64,000 nt of DNA from Marinomonas profundi. GTDB lineage: Bacteria; Pseudomonadota; Gammaproteobacteria; Pseudomonadales; Marinomonadaceae. Below, piece after piece: positions 30,737 through 44,582 of the stretch (the first letter of the stretch is position 1; every line of letters starts with the position of its first letter). The notes beneath the pieces were generated by a model that was not told where the DNA came from, did no database searches, and saw nothing but the letters and a program-made list of their open reading frames with translations. Made by a program: the position numbers and the translations under genes. Location of the stretch: assembly GCF_020694005.1 (NCBI RefSeq), contig NZ_CP073013.1, positions 3,296,578-3,360,577 on the forward strand. Reading direction: 5' to 3'.

Positions 30737-31339
30737 TTATTTTTGTAGTTTTATCGCCATTTCTGCAATGCGTTTGCCTTGTGCTTCGCAGAGTGCTTTT
30801 TCGTCATTGGTCAATGTCGTTTCATGGGTGCTGTTTGCTAGGTGGCTGGCGCCATAAGGCGTTCCACCTGCCGTTGTGCTAATCAATTCTTTGTTTTTGT
30901 AAGGCAGGCCAAGCCAAATCATACCGTGATGCAGTAAGGGCGTCATCATGCTATGAATGCATTGCTCTTGTCCGCCATGCAGGGTGCTTGCGCTGGTGAA
31001 GCCGCAAGCGGGTTTGTCAATCAGTTGTCCGGTTAACCACAGTGTCGAGGTTTGATCAATGAAATGCTTCAGCGGGGCGGCCATGCTGCCAAAATACGAT
31101 GGTGAGCCGATGGCAAGGCCTGCGCAGTGTGCCAGCTCTTCTAGCGTGCAATACGGTGCGCCATCATCGGGTAGTGCGGGAGACGCCACTTTTGTCGTGT
31201 CTGAAACCTCTGGCACTTGGCGCACCTTTGCTTCCATGCCATTGGTCTTGTTGATGCCGCGAGCAATGTATTTTGCCATTTCCGAGACGGAGCCGTGGCG
31301 GCTGTAAAACAAGACCAATACGTAGGGTGACGGAGTCAT
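30737..31339 (-). CDS. wrbA: NAD(P)H:quinone oxidoreductase WrbA
   Basis: 200 residues, flavodoxin-like. The FMN phosphate loop is YSRHGSVSEMA (~12-22), and GSPSYFGSMAAPLKHFID and TSASTLHGGQE are WrbA family signatures. It reduces quinones with two electrons, limiting semiquinone stress. AGGAAAA precedes the ATG. It forms an operon with arsC upstream (13 bp gap), a pairing common in gammaproteobacteria. Confidence 0.92.
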   Translation of the reverse strand: MTPSPYVLVLFYSRHGSVSEMAKYIARGINKTNGMEAKVRQVPEVSDTTKVASPALPDDGAPYCTLEELAHCAGLAIGSPSYFGSMAAPLKHFIDQTSTLWLTGQLIDKPACGFTSASTLHGGQEQCIHSMMTPLLHHGMIWLGLPYKNKELISTTAGGTPYGASHLANSTHETTLTNDEKALCEAQGKRIAEMAIKLQK

Positions 31340-31352
31340 TATGTTTTCCTAT

Positions 31353-31697
31353 TTACTTAAAAAGCGTCAAAACGTCTTCTGGCGGGCGGCCAATTTTTGC
31401 TTTGTCATTGTGTATGACAATAGGTCGCTCTATTAGGGCTGGCGTCTTGTGCATGGCTTGCAGGCGTTCTTCGTCTGTAGAGTCTTTGTTTAAGCCAAGT
31501 TCTTTGTAAGCCGCTTCTTTGGTGCGCATGAGTTCGAGCGGGGTAATGTCTAATTGAGCGAGCAAGGTTTTGATTTCATCTATGCTGGGTGTGTCTTGCA
31601 AGTACAGCCTGATTTCTGGCTGAAGGTTGTTTTCTTCTAAAAGTTGTAGGGTTTGGCGAGATTTTGAGCAGCGGGGGTTGTGGTAAATAGTGGTCAT
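31353..31697 (-). CDS. arsC: arsenate reductase (glutaredoxin-dependent), ArsC family
   Basis: 114 residues with the thioredoxin-like ArsC fold. Catalytic Cys10 lies in HNPRCSKSR, and ERPIVIHNDKAKIGRPPE is the conserved C-terminal segment. Members reduce arsenate using glutathione/glutaredoxin; the YfgD-type branch is not always tied to arsenic resistance. No arsB or arsR-type arsenic operon is adjacent, so the branch assignment is open. AGGAG precedes the ATG; wrbA follows in the same operon. Confidence 0.88.
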   Translation of the reverse strand: MTTIYHNPRCSKSRQTLQLLEENNLQPEIRLYLQDTPSIDEIKTLLAQLDITPLELMRTKEAAYKELGLNKDSTDEERLQAMHKTPALIERPIVIHNDKAKIGRPPEDVLTLFK

Positions 31698-31732
31698 TCT
31701 GGCTCCTATTTATGGTGTGCTTGCTTTTAAAT

Positions 31733-31762
31733 AGTGACCAGCTAATTCGCGAGCTGGTCACT
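31733..31762 (-). terminator. hairpin terminator of proS
   Basis: AGTGACCAGCT (31733-31743) pairs perfectly with 31752-31762, 8-nt loop, 15 bp beyond the proS stop on the reverse strand. The T-run on that strand is weak (TATTTAAAA). Confidence 0.7.
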
Positions 31763-31777
31763 TAGGTCTTAATAAGG

Positions 31778-33502
31778 TTATTTTTTGCTTAAAATAAAAT
31801 CGATCGCGTCAGCAATAGCGATGTCTTCGTTTTCGCCGGCTTTACGATATTTATATTCTAAAGTGCCTTTCTCTAAACCTTTGTCGCCCACTACTAAACG
31901 ATGCGGAATACCTAGGAGTTCGCAATCGGCAAATTTAACGCCAGGGCGTTCTTTGCGATCGTCCAAAAGAACATCTAAGCCTTTCGCTTTGAGTTCTACG
32001 TATAGGCGATCACATTCGTCGCGTACGGCTGCGGATTTGTCATAGTTCATTGCCACAATGGCAATATCGAACGGCGCGATGCTTTCTGGCCATAAAATGC
32101 CTTTTTCATCGAAATTTTGTTCGATAGCCGCTGCAACGATACGAGAAACGCCAATGCCGTAACAGCCCATGTGCATCACTTGCGCTTTGCCGTTTTCATC
32201 TAGAACAGTCGCTTTTAGGGCTTCTGCGTATTGTTGACCAAGTTGAAAAATATGACCGACTTCGATACCGCGTTTAATGACGATAGTGCCTTGCCCATCT
32301 GGTGAAGGGTCGCCTTCAACAACGTTACGAATATCAGCGATTTCAAATTCAGCGCAATCGCGTTCCCAGTTTAAGCCGGTAAAATGGTAGTCGTCTTTGT
32401 TTGCGCCAGCACAGAAATCTGACATGACTGCCGCGGTGCGGTCTGCAATAACGCGAATGCCTTTCTCCACTAAACCTTTCGGTCCGATAGAGCCTGGAGC
32501 GCAGCCTGTTTTGGTAATGATGTCTGCTTCGTCTGCGAACTCAAAAGGCGTGACTATTCCAGCGAGCTTTTCTACTTTAATGTCGTTGATGTTGTGGTCG
32601 CCACGTAGCACAAGAGCGGCAATCGTTGGTTGACCGTTGTCATCAACGGCTTTTACGAGCATGGTTTTTACTGTGCTGGTGACGTCTAACTTCAAAAATT
32701 CAGCGACTTTTTGAATCGTTTTGCAGTCAGGCGTGAATACTTCTGTGATGTCTTGTGTTGGCGCATCGGCTTTTTCTTTTAGGCAAACCGCTTCGGCTAG
32801 CTCGATGTTTGCCGCAAAGTCAGATGAATCGCTAAATGCAATGTCATCTTCGCCAGAATCGGCTAACACATGAAATTCGTGTGAGTAGGCGCCACCAATG
32901 CTGCCCGTGTCCGCGCGTACTGGGCGATAGTCCAAGCCGATACGGTCAAACACATTGCAGTAAGCTTGATGCATGACGTCATAGGTTTGTTGCAATGACT
33001 CTGCGCCAACGTGAAATGAATAGGCGTCTTTCATGCAAAATTCGCGGGAACGCATGACGCCAAAGCGAGGGCGAACTTCATCACGGAATTTAGTTTGAAT
33101 CTGAAAAAAGTTCATTGGAAGCTGTTTGTAGCTCGTCAATTCGTTACGCGCAAGCTCTGTGATGACTTCTTCATGAGTTGGACCAAGGCAATAATCGCGA
33201 CCATGGCGATCTTGCAAGCGAAGCAGTTCAGGGCCATATTTCTGCCAGCGTCCAGTTTCTTGCCATAGTTCTGCGGGTTGAACGCCCGGCATCATCACTT
33301 CAAGAGAGCCTGCTTTTTCCATTTCGTCGCGGACAATACTTTCGACTTTACGGAAAACTTTTAGGCCCGTTGGTAGCCAAGTGTATAGACCTTTTGATAT
33401 TTGACGAATCATACCAGCACGAATCATTAGCTGGTGGCTAGTGACAACGGCGTCAGTAGGAGCGTCACGTAGGGTAGAAAATAAATAGTTGCTTGCGCGC
33501 AT
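31778..33502 (-). CDS. proS: prolyl-tRNA synthetase (bacterial type, with editing domain)
   Basis: 574 residues, charges tRNA-Pro. Class II motifs: motif 2 [26 protein letters not shown], motif 3 [17 protein letters not shown]. The central insertion (~225-405, with IEKGIR and [10 protein letters not shown]) is the editing domain that removes Ala-tRNA-Pro. The anticodon-binding domain is C-terminal ([28 protein letters not shown]). Start [15 protein letters not shown] is the family N-terminus. Confidence 0.98.
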   Translation of the reverse strand: MRASNYLFSTLRDAPTDAVVTSHQLMIRAGMIRQISKGLYTWLPTGLKVFRKVESIVRDEMEKAGSLEVMMPGVQPAELWQETGRWQKYGPELLRLQDRHGRDYCLGPTHEEVITELARNELTSYKQLPMNFFQIQTKFRDEVRPRFGVMRSREFCMKDAYSFHVGAESLQQTYDVMHQAYCNVFDRIGLDYRPVRADTGSIGGAYSHEFHVLADSGEDDIAFSDSSDFAANIELAEAVCLKEKADAPTQDITEVFTPDCKTIQKVAEFLKLDVTSTVKTMLVKAVDDNGQPTIAALVLRGDHNINDIKVEKLAGIVTPFEFADEADIITKTGCAPGSIGPKGLVEKGIRVIADRTAAVMSDFCAGANKDDYHFTGLNWERDCAEFEIADIRNVVEGDPSPDGQGTIVIKRGIEVGHIFQLGQQYAEALKATVLDENGKAQVMHMGCYGIGVSRIVAAAIEQNFDEKGILWPESIAPFDIAIVAMNYDKSAAVRDECDRLYVELKAKGLDVLLDDRKERPGVKFADCELLGIPHRLVVGDKGLEKGTLEYKYRKAGENEDIAIADAIDFILSKK

Positions 33503-33558
33503 AATAGTGTCTGTGTCTTGAAGGTTAAGTTGTAAAAAAATTGTATTAAACGGTTATT

Positions 33559-34428
33559 TTAGCCAGCAAAGCGAGGTTCAGTTTGACCTCTTACGTTTGT
33601 TTTAAGTGCAAAAATTCCGCCGGCTTGTGGGAATTGCTTCAGTTCTTCTGCTGTTTGCGCGCCACGGCACGTGCTGACGAATAGCGTTTTCATTTCTGGC
33701 CCACCAAAAGCGACCATGGTCGGGTAGGTTGCTGGAACGGGATGCTCTTCTAAAATCTTACCTTGAGGGCTGATTTTGACGACGCGCTGACCTTGGTAGA
33801 GTGCGGACCAGTAATTGCCTTCACTATCTACTGCGGCACCGTCAGGGCGCCCGTTGCCACGAGGAAACTCAATGAAGACGCGCTTATTGGTCGCCATGCC
33901 CGTTTCTAAGTTGTAGTCAAACTGATATACCACATGGTTTGGGGTATCGGAATAATACATGATCTTATTATCGGGCGAAAATGCTAAGCCATTTGAGGTC
34001 CAGGCTGCTTGGTCAATAAGTGTTTCTTGGCCTTGGCTGAATTGATGTAGGGCACCATTAAAAGCATCTTTCGGCGAGTACATGGTGCCCGCTAGGAAGC
34101 GACCTTTTGCGTCACAGCGGCCGTCGTTAAAACGTGTGGTTTTTTGATCATAGGTCGCAAGCCAATAAGGCTTTAAGTCGGCAGTGAAGCCATCAAACGT
34201 GTACACTCCAGAGCGAAATGCTGCAATAAAGCCGCCATGTTCGTCTAGAGAGAAACAGCCGATTTCTTCGTCAAATTCTCGACGGGTTAGGTCGTTTGAT
34301 TTTGTGTCGTAGGCATATAATATGAAAGAGTCTATGTCGACAAAATAGAGCGTTTGAGTTCGTTCGTCCCAACGAGGACATTCGGCTAATGTTGCTTGTG
34401 CATTCACGGCACACTGCATATCAGTCAT
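33559..34428 (-). CDS. SMP-30/gluconolactonase/LRE family lactonase
   Basis: 289 residues, six-bladed beta-propeller. Metal ligands: E16 in LAECPRW, the asparagine and aspartates in RFNDGRCDAKGRFLAGTM, SNGLAFSPDN, and RPDGAAVDSEGNYW. The family hydrolyses sugar lactones (for example L-arabinonolactone or gluconolactone) to acids; the substrate cannot be told from the sequence and no sugar operon is adjacent. GGAG lies 6 nt before the ATG. Confidence 0.88.
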   Translation of the reverse strand: MTDMQCAVNAQATLAECPRWDERTQTLYFVDIDSFILYAYDTKSNDLTRREFDEEIGCFSLDEHGGFIAAFRSGVYTFDGFTADLKPYWLATYDQKTTRFNDGRCDAKGRFLAGTMYSPKDAFNGALHQFSQGQETLIDQAAWTSNGLAFSPDNKIMYYSDTPNHVVYQFDYNLETGMATNKRVFIEFPRGNGRPDGAAVDSEGNYWSALYQGQRVVKISPQGKILEEHPVPATYPTMVAFGGPEMKTLFVSTCRGAQTAEELKQFPQAGGIFALKTNVRGQTEPRFAG

Positions 34429-34513
34429 GCGGGCTCCAAGTCTCTGAGAGTTTTTAAAAATAGGGTGCTATAGTGCTTATGAAAGGCTTTTTTGTAAATA
34501 GGGAGAGGTAAAG

Positions 34514-34957
34514 ATGTTTGAGTTAAATCCTGTGTTAGGTCGTGATTCTATTCTTGTTGGGCACTTTTCTTTGTGCCAGCTTCGTCTTATAAATGACGCG
34601 CAATTTCCTTGGTTCATACTGGTGCCGCAACGTAATGATGTGGCTGAAATTTATCAATTGGTCGATGAAGATCGACAGCAGTTGATGGCAGAAAGTTGCC
34701 TATTGGCGGAAACGCTGCATGACGCTTTTTCCGCTACTAAGCTAAATGTTGCCGCTATTGGAAATCAAGTACCGCAATTGCATGTTCATCATATTGTTCG
34801 CTATAAAACAGATTTGTGCTGGCCAAGCCCTGTTTGGGGGAAACTGGCGGCGGTACCTTATACAAAAGAAAACTTGGCTGAAATTTTGCAGAAGATTCAG
34901 GCATTATTAAATGATGACTTAACGCTACCGAGCGATGGGGCAGAGCTCTATTACTAG
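34514..34957 (+). CDS. HIT-domain nucleotide hydrolase/transferase-like protein
   Basis: 147 residues. The histidine-triad segment reads QLHVHHIVR (H90, H92, H93), followed by the conserved CWPSPVWG tail of a proteobacterial HIT subfamily. The third triad position is shifted compared with the classical HxHxH, as far as can be judged. HIT proteins act on nucleotide phosphoramidates or dinucleoside polyphosphates. Good ribosome binding site (GGGAGAGG). Divergent from the SMP-30 gene. Confidence 0.85.
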   Translation: MFELNPVLGRDSILVGHFSLCQLRLINDAQFPWFILVPQRNDVAEIYQLVDEDRQQLMAESCLLAETLHDAFSATKLNVAAIGNQVPQLHVHHIVRYKTDLCWPSPVWGKLAAVPYTKENLAEILQKIQALLNDDLTLPSDGAELYY

Positions 34958-35034
34958 AAAGACGAATTATTAATAGATGTTTTTATCTGCAGTTTGTATT
35001 GAGTGAAATTAAGCTAATTTGAGGCGTGTGTTTT

Positions 35035-36771
35035 ATGAGCATAAGCAAAAGGAAAAAAGCCATACAGAAAGTTGTTAAGTTGCTAAATTTGGCGACTTCT
35101 AACAATTCTAGTGAGTCTGTTGTGGCTTTGCGTCATGCTGAATCCTTGATTAGGCAGTATCAAGTGGCTCAAAGAGAGCTGCCTATTTTGCAATTGTGCG
35201 ATCGCTCAATGCTCTATCGTGTTAGTTGGGGGGCGGCGGCTCCTCGATATGTTAAAGAGTCGGTGGTTAAGTCGTCGTCTGAGGGTTCTGTCTACCAGCG
35301 CCGTTTTAGTGAAAAAGAGAGCGACCCAAGTCGAGCGTATGAATCCGCTCGCACCATTCTTGATGATATGGATTTTACAGGCTTTCAGGAAGTTGATGTA
35401 TCACCGGATGGGGCAACTTCAGCAAATAGTGACGCGGGCTTTGTTCGTAACGATAAAGCTGAGGGTGTTGGTGCCACGGGGCTAAATGAAAAGCCCAGTT
35501 CTTGTTCTAAATTAAACCGTGCCTATGCTGATGAAGAGGTTGTGGTGTCAAAAAATGTATTGGACGATGCCGATGAGATGTCTGCTGCTCTGTGTGATAA
35601 AGGTTCGCCTTTAAGCTATGGGAGGGGAGAACAAATCCAAGCAATGGATAAAGATAAAAGTGGAGCAACCAGTTACACATCCACTGACAATGTTATTAAT
35701 GCGGCTAAAGCCTTCCGGCCAGAGCGAGCAGGATTTACTGAAACGTTGAGAACACAATATGCGACGAGTGATCCGGCTGTGCCGTTTTCTGAGGATGCCT
35801 ATTGGTCAAAAGTCTATGAGAAACTTGCAGATTTTGATGAGGCGAAGGTTCAAACAGATATTGAGGCATTAGACGCTCAGCTTTTATTGGCGCAAGAAAC
35901 ATTACAGGCTAAGAAAAGTTGTCGTCATAAGCATGAGCGGGAAGAGGTTCAAGAGCGTGCTGAGCGGGCTCGAATTGAGCAAAGCTTTGAAGAAGCCATC
36001 GAAAGGGCGTTTCAGGCGCGGGCGCGATCTTATGAGGCTTGGGAAGCGAGTTGTACTAAAATTCGCATGGCTCGCTTAAGAGAAGAGCAAGAGGCCGTGC
36101 AAAAATACGATACGGTAAGCCATGCTTTGGAAAAAAACAAAGAGTCTTATCAGCAGCATTTACAACGTAAAGAGGATTATCGGGCTGCTAAAATTATGCA
36201 TGACTTGCGCAGGCATCTGGTGTTGGCGGTTTCTGTTGGTGAGGAGTCTGCAGCTTCTTATGAAAAAGTGATCGATATCATGCAGGTTAATGGTCTTTCG
36301 CTTAAAGACTTAGAATTTTCTGATATTAAAAACAAGAGTTTGTTTATTCGTTTGCTAGAGCGTGAATCCGCTCTGATTGCGGATGTGCATGAAAGAGAGT
36401 TGCACACAGAAGAGATGTTGGATAAATTTTTAATTTCAAGTCTGGCTAAAAAAGAGCCTCGTACATCGGAAAATCCAATTCAGCATATACAGCGTTTATT
36501 GATTGCGGCCAGTGAAGGCGGGCAATTTGAAACGCAGAAAAATCTTGAACAAGTTATTTATTTAATGGATTCAAATGATATTGGTGTGCAAGATATTGGT
36601 TACGGATTTATAAAAAAATATTCGGTTTTTATTCGCTTGATCAATTGGGAGGCGGAGCGAATTACCTCCTTGCCGGAGCGTGAAAAGTTCACGGCTCAAA
36701 TTTTAGAAGAATATATTCAGCATTCCGTGCAGAAGCCAAAGTCTGATAGAGAGCAAAAAGTGAATCGCTGA
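35035..36771 (+). CDS. DUF2786-like protein with coiled coil and C-terminal repeat pair
   Basis: 578 residues, function unknown. The N-terminus (~3-45, AIQKVVKLLNLATSNNSSESVVALRHAESLIRQYQV in outline) resembles the DUF2786 helical hairpin. Residues ~50-230 are Ser/Asp-rich and probably disordered. A charged coiled coil (~250-385) follows. The last ~190 residues hold two related segments (~388-465 and ~480-563), both with a LLxxAS...EKVIxLM-type hairpin, then FIRL...ER...EE, and both echo the N-terminal hairpin. ATG 35035 has GAGG ten nt upstream; a GTG at 35026 is the alternative. It stands between a HIT gene and fumarase with its own terminator. No catalytic motif or membrane segment was seen. 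Confidence 0.7.
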   Translation: MSISKRKKAIQKVVKLLNLATSNNSSESVVALRHAESLIRQYQVAQRELPILQLCDRSMLYRVSWGAAAPRYVKESVVKSSSEGSVYQRRFSEKESDPSRAYESARTILDDMDFTGFQEVDVSPDGATSANSDAGFVRNDKAEGVGATGLNEKPSSCSKLNRAYADEEVVVSKNVLDDADEMSAALCDKGSPLSYGRGEQIQAMDKDKSGATSYTSTDNVINAAKAFRPERAGFTETLRTQYATSDPAVPFSEDAYWSKVYEKLADFDEAKVQTDIEALDAQLLLAQETLQAKKSCRHKHEREEVQERAERARIEQSFEEAIERAFQARARSYEAWEASCTKIRMARLREEQEAVQKYDTVSHALEKNKESYQQHLQRKEDYRAAKIMHDLRRHLVLAVSVGEESAASYEKVIDIMQVNGLSLKDLEFSDIKNKSLFIRLLERESALIADVHERELHTEEMLDKFLISSLAKKEPRTSENPIQHIQRLLIAASEGGQFETQKNLEQVIYLMDSNDIGVQDIGYGFIKKYSVFIRLINWEAERITSLPEREKFTAQILEEYIQHSVQKPKSDREQKVNR

Positions 36772-36804
36772 GCCGCTTTAGCGCAGACTGAGAATTTTTC
36801 CCCG

Positions 36805-36845
36805 ATATACCCCTCATTCATTTCATTGATGAGGGGTATATTTCT
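36805..36845 (+). terminator. hairpin after DUF2786-like gene
   Basis: ATATACCCCTCAT (36805-36817) pairs with 36829-36841 over 13 bp, 11-nt loop, followed by a short T-run. Confidence 0.75.
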
Positions 36846-36934
36846 CTAAAACACACCTTAACGCTTTCTTTGCGTGCCTGCATCTTTTACCATTTCGTTT
36901 TCGATTTAATCGTAATACTCAGCAGGAGAGAAGC

Positions 36935-38452
36935 ATGAGCATTATTAAAGAAGATGATCTGATTGATAGCGTGGCAGACGCCTTGCAGTTTATCTCTTAT
37001 TACCACCCTCTGGATTTCGTAAAAGCCGTGCATGAAGCCTACGAACGAGAAGAAAGTAAAGCTGCGAAAGACTCGATGGCGCAGATTCTTATTAATTCTC
37101 GTATGTGTGCTGAAGGTAAGCGTCCAATTTGTCAGGACACGGGGATTGTTACTGTCTTTGTTAAGATAGGCATGAATGTACAGTGGGAAAGCACGAGAAG
37201 TGTTACGGATATGATTAACGAAGGTGTGCGTCGTGCTTATCTCCATCCAGATAACGTATTGCGTGCTTCTATTCTTGCTGATCCTGCTGGTGCTCGCAAA
37301 AACACCAAAGACAACACGCCTGCCGTAATTCATATGGAAGTTGTGCCGGGTGATACGGTTGAGGTTCATGTTGCGGCTAAAGGCGGTGGCTCTGAAAATA
37401 AATCCAAATTGGCTATGCTTAATCCTTCCGATGACATCGTTGAATGGGTTAAAAAGACTGTGCCAACCATGGGTGCAGGCTGGTGTCCGCCGGGAATGCT
37501 TGGTATCGGTATCGGTGGTACAGCCGAGAAAGCCATGGTGATGGCGAAAGAATCCTTGATGGAGCCAATCGATATTCATGAATTGAAAGCTCGTGGCCCA
37601 CAAACGCGTGTTGAAGAGCTTCGTTTGGCTATTTTTGATGCAGTGAACAATTTAGGTATTGGTGCTCAAGGTTTGGGTGGCTTAACCACGGTTCTTGATG
37701 TGAAAATCATGGATTACCCAACGCATGCCGCTTCGTTACCTGTTGCGATGATTCCCAACTGTGCCGCGACTCGTCATGCGCACTTTGTACTTGATGGTTC
37801 CGGTCCTGCAGATTTAGTTCCGCCTTCGTTAGATGATTGGCCTAAAGTTACTTGGGAGGTGGGCGAGAGTGTTCGTCGAGTGGATTTGAATACCATTACG
37901 CCAGAGCAGGTAAAAGAGTGGCAACCGGGCGAAACTGTTTTGTTGAATGGTAAAATGTTGACAGGGCGTGATGCTGCTCATAAGAAAATGGTTGAGATGA
38001 TCGCTAATGGTGAAGAACTCCCTGTGGATCTTAAAGGGCGTTTTATTTACTACGTAGGTCCTGTTGACCCAGTTAGAGATGAAGCGGTGGGGCCTGCTGG
38101 CCCAACTACCGCAACTCGAATGGACAAGTTTACAAGAACGATTCTTGATAAAACCGGCTTGCTTGGCATGATTGGTAAATCTGAACGCGGCCCTGTTGCC
38201 ATTGAAGCTATCAAAGAATTCGGTGCTGTTTATCTTATGGCGGTGGGTGGTGCGGCTTATTTGGTTTCTAAGGCAATCAAAAAAGCGGATGTCGTTGCTT
38301 TCCCTGAATTGGGGATGGAGGCTATCTATGAATTTGATGTTGTCGATATGCCTGTAACGGTTGCGGTTGATACAGCCGGTACCTCTGTGCACATTACCGG
38401 GCCTGCTGAATGGAAGGCTAGAATTGAAGCGCAAGCGCTTGAGATAAAGTAA
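36935..38452 (+). CDS. class I (4Fe-4S) fumarate hydratase
   Basis: 505 residues, converts fumarate to malate in the TCA cycle. Cluster cysteines are C66 (ICQDTG), C184 (GWCPPG) and C276 (IPNCAATRH), the three expected for FumA/FumB-type enzymes. The N-terminal alpha and C-terminal beta domains are fused in one chain. Such dehydratase clusters are sensitive to superoxide. CAGGAG lies upstream of the ATG. Monocistronic; its terminator lies just before the rRNA promoter. Confidence 0.95.
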   Translation: MSIIKEDDLIDSVADALQFISYYHPLDFVKAVHEAYEREESKAAKDSMAQILINSRMCAEGKRPICQDTGIVTVFVKIGMNVQWESTRSVTDMINEGVRRAYLHPDNVLRASILADPAGARKNTKDNTPAVIHMEVVPGDTVEVHVAAKGGGSENKSKLAMLNPSDDIVEWVKKTVPTMGAGWCPPGMLGIGIGGTAEKAMVMAKESLMEPIDIHELKARGPQTRVEELRLAIFDAVNNLGIGAQGLGGLTTVLDVKIMDYPTHAASLPVAMIPNCAATRHAHFVLDGSGPADLVPPSLDDWPKVTWEVGESVRRVDLNTITPEQVKEWQPGETVLLNGKMLTGRDAAHKKMVEMIANGEELPVDLKGRFIYYVGPVDPVRDEAVGPAGPTTATRMDKFTRTILDKTGLLGMIGKSERGPVAIEAIKEFGAVYLMAVGGAAYLVSKAIKKADVVAFPELGMEAIYEFDVVDMPVTVAVDTAGTSVHITGPAEWKARIEAQALEIK

Positions 38453-38482
38453 TCGCCTTTGATTGTTTTACATTGAGTGATT

Positions 38483-38522
38483 AAAAAATCACTGCATTTT
38501 AAAGGTGCAGTGATTTTTTTGC
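38483..38522 (+). terminator. terminator of fumarase gene
   Basis: A 14-bp perfect stem (38483-38496 with 38506-38519), 9-nt loop, T-run. It insulates fumarase from the rrn operon. Confidence 0.9.
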
Positions 38523-38532
38523 TTAAAAACAG

Positions 38533-38560
38533 TTGCACACAAAAAAATAGTCTGTATTAT
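38533..38560 (+). promoter_or_regulatory. rRNA operon promoter
   Basis: TTGCAC (38533-38538) and TATTAT (38555-38560), 16-bp spacing, immediately upstream of the rrn leader. Together with the leader it fills the 359-bp gap between fumarase and 16S. Confidence 0.75.
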
Positions 38561-38572
38561 ACACGACCTCAG

Positions 38573-38634
38573 CCACACAGCATGTGTGGTAACGCTCTTT
38601 AAAATAGATAATCAGATAATTTGTGTGGGCGCTC
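38573..38634 (+). promoter_or_regulatory. rrn leader: boxB-like hairpin, boxA and 16S processing stem (5' arm)
   Basis: CCACACA/TGTGTGG hairpin at 38573-38589 (boxB-like), CGCTCTTTAAAA at 38593-38604 (boxA-like), then 38606-38634, which pairs with 40369-40400 in the spacer to form the RNase III stem enclosing 16S. Antitermination by Nus factors is family knowledge. Confidence 0.75.
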
Positions 38635-38811
38635 GCTGGAGGCTTCAGAAGATCATCGCAGACCGGTTTTACCGAGATGTAGTTGATCAAAAAAATTGAA
38701 GTCTTACGAGTGTTTATACAGTAATTCGCTTTATGTTGGCTTGTTGTTTTTCGAAGCAGTGAGTCGATTAAGTTATAGTTAGTGTAATAGATTTGAGTAA
38801 GCAAGCTTTTT

Positions 38812-40349
<1,538 letters not shown>

Positions 40350-40693
40350 AACGATAGAAGGCTCTGGTGAGCGTTCACACAAATTATCTGATACCTATCT
40401 TAAAAGCATTAGCACAAAGTATTAAGCAAGACGCTAAGCATCTTACATTTAATTGTATTGGATGATTTTTAGTCTCTGACTTAGTGCTTTGCACTAAACT
40501 TGCTCTTTAACAATTCGAATTTTGAAATAACGATAAATCAAGTGTTAAACCGGTGGAAGTTCACTTGCTCTTATTCTTTAAGGATAACAGCTTAGTGACT
40601 TCTATTATCGTAAATCCAGAGAGGTACAAAAGCTCTTTGGTATGTGATCTGATGTTAGTGAATGCTTCGGCATGAGACTACTTTGGGTTATAT
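40350..40693 (+). other. 16S-23S spacer without tRNA genes
   Basis: 344 nt. Holds the 3' arm of the 16S processing stem (40369-40400), a perfect boxA TGCTCTTTAACA (40501-40512), and the 5' arm of the 23S stem (about 40677-40700, pairing with 43584-43607). No tRNA-Ile, -Ala or -Glu is present; no T-loop GGTTCRANYCC occurs. Confidence 0.85.
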
Positions 40694-43592
<2,899 letters not shown>

Positions 43593-43796
43593 ATAACACC
43601 AAAGTGGTTTTGCTGACTCGACGAAAGTCGAACAGTAAACACATAGAGACACAGATTACGATAACGCATCAGTCATGATGAGCATCGGTTTAATACTTGA
43701 TTATTGTTATTTCAAAACAGAATTGTTAAAGATCCAAGCACGTCTTCGCGTGTTTTGGTGAGACGAAAAGTCCAGCCAGAACGAACGCAACAGAAT

Positions 43797-43914
43797 TGCT
43801 TGACGATCATAGAGGCGTTGAACCACCTGATCCCATCCCGAACTCAGAAGTGAAAAGCGCCATCGCCGATGGTAGTGTGGGAGATCCCATGTGAGAGTAG
43901 GTCGTCGTCAAGCT
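43797..43914 (+). rRNA. 5S ribosomal RNA
   Basis: About 117 nt. TGCTTGACG at the 5' end pairs with CGTCAAGC at the 3' end; CCGAACTCAGAAGTGAAA and GATGGTAGTGTGGG are the conserved 5S words. 204 nt of spacer separate it from 23S, with no tRNA. Confidence 0.96.
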
Positions 43915-43924
43915 TTACATTAAG

Positions 43925-43960
43925 AAAGCCCTGATAGGTTATCCTGTCAGGGCTTTTTTT
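43925..43960 (+). terminator. terminator of rrn operon
   Basis: AAAGCCCTGATAGG pairs with CCTGTCAGGGCTTT (one G-T), TTAT loop, T7. Confidence 0.93.
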
Positions 43961-44582
43961 CGTCTGTAGAAAAATCAGAAACACACTCGCCTTGATGTTC
44001 CATTCGCTTGCGCCTGTTTCGCGGGCTCAACGCGTCAGCGCGAATCCAACACCAAGACGAGCTTTTGCGCAGGTTGGATAGGTTTTGTAGGCCTGATGAG
44101 GGAGGCACGACCGTTATCAGGCGTGTGACGTTATTTAGCCTGTAATAGGTTGATTTATATTGTTTTTTTGTAGGTCGTGGCTTTAGCCCGACAAGGCGTA
44201 ATTTGTCGAGGTGAGTTTTTGTCGGCATGTTATTTTTTAAGAATAAATCGCGACCTACAAGATCGGCGGAAGTCGTTTAGCGACACCCTTGAAGGCGGAA
44301 ATCCAACACCAAGACTAGTAACTCACATCATTTCCGAGAAGGTTGGATGCGTTTTGTAGGCCTGATGAGGGAGGGACGACCGTTATCAGGTGTTAGCCTA
44401 TAGTAGGTTGATTATATTGTTTTTTTGTAGGTCGTGGCTTTAGCCCGACAAGGCATAATTTGTCGAGGTGAGTTTTTTTGTCGGCATGTTATTTTTTCAG
44501 GATGAATCGCGACCTACAAGATCGGCGGAAGTCGTTTAGTTTAGCGACAATTTCGAAGGCGGAAATCCATTAGGACAGATTA
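43961..44582. repeat. tandem REP/BIME-like palindromic repeats after rrn
   Basis: Two direct copies of a ~260-bp unit: 44043-44299 and 44300-44563, then the first bases of a third. Each carries three palindromes: ATCCAAC...GTTGGAT, GCCTGAT...ATCAGG(C) (44091-44122; 44360-44390), and TTGTAGGTCG...CGACCTACAA with a GGCTTTAGCC core beside its left arm (44168-44260; 44425-44519). The last two resemble REP words widespread in gammaproteobacteria. No gene or transposase is seen inside. Confidence 0.85.

Noticed and set aside
44043-44563. Insertion sequence
   Set aside because: Inverted repeats are present, but no transposase frame or target-site duplication could be found.
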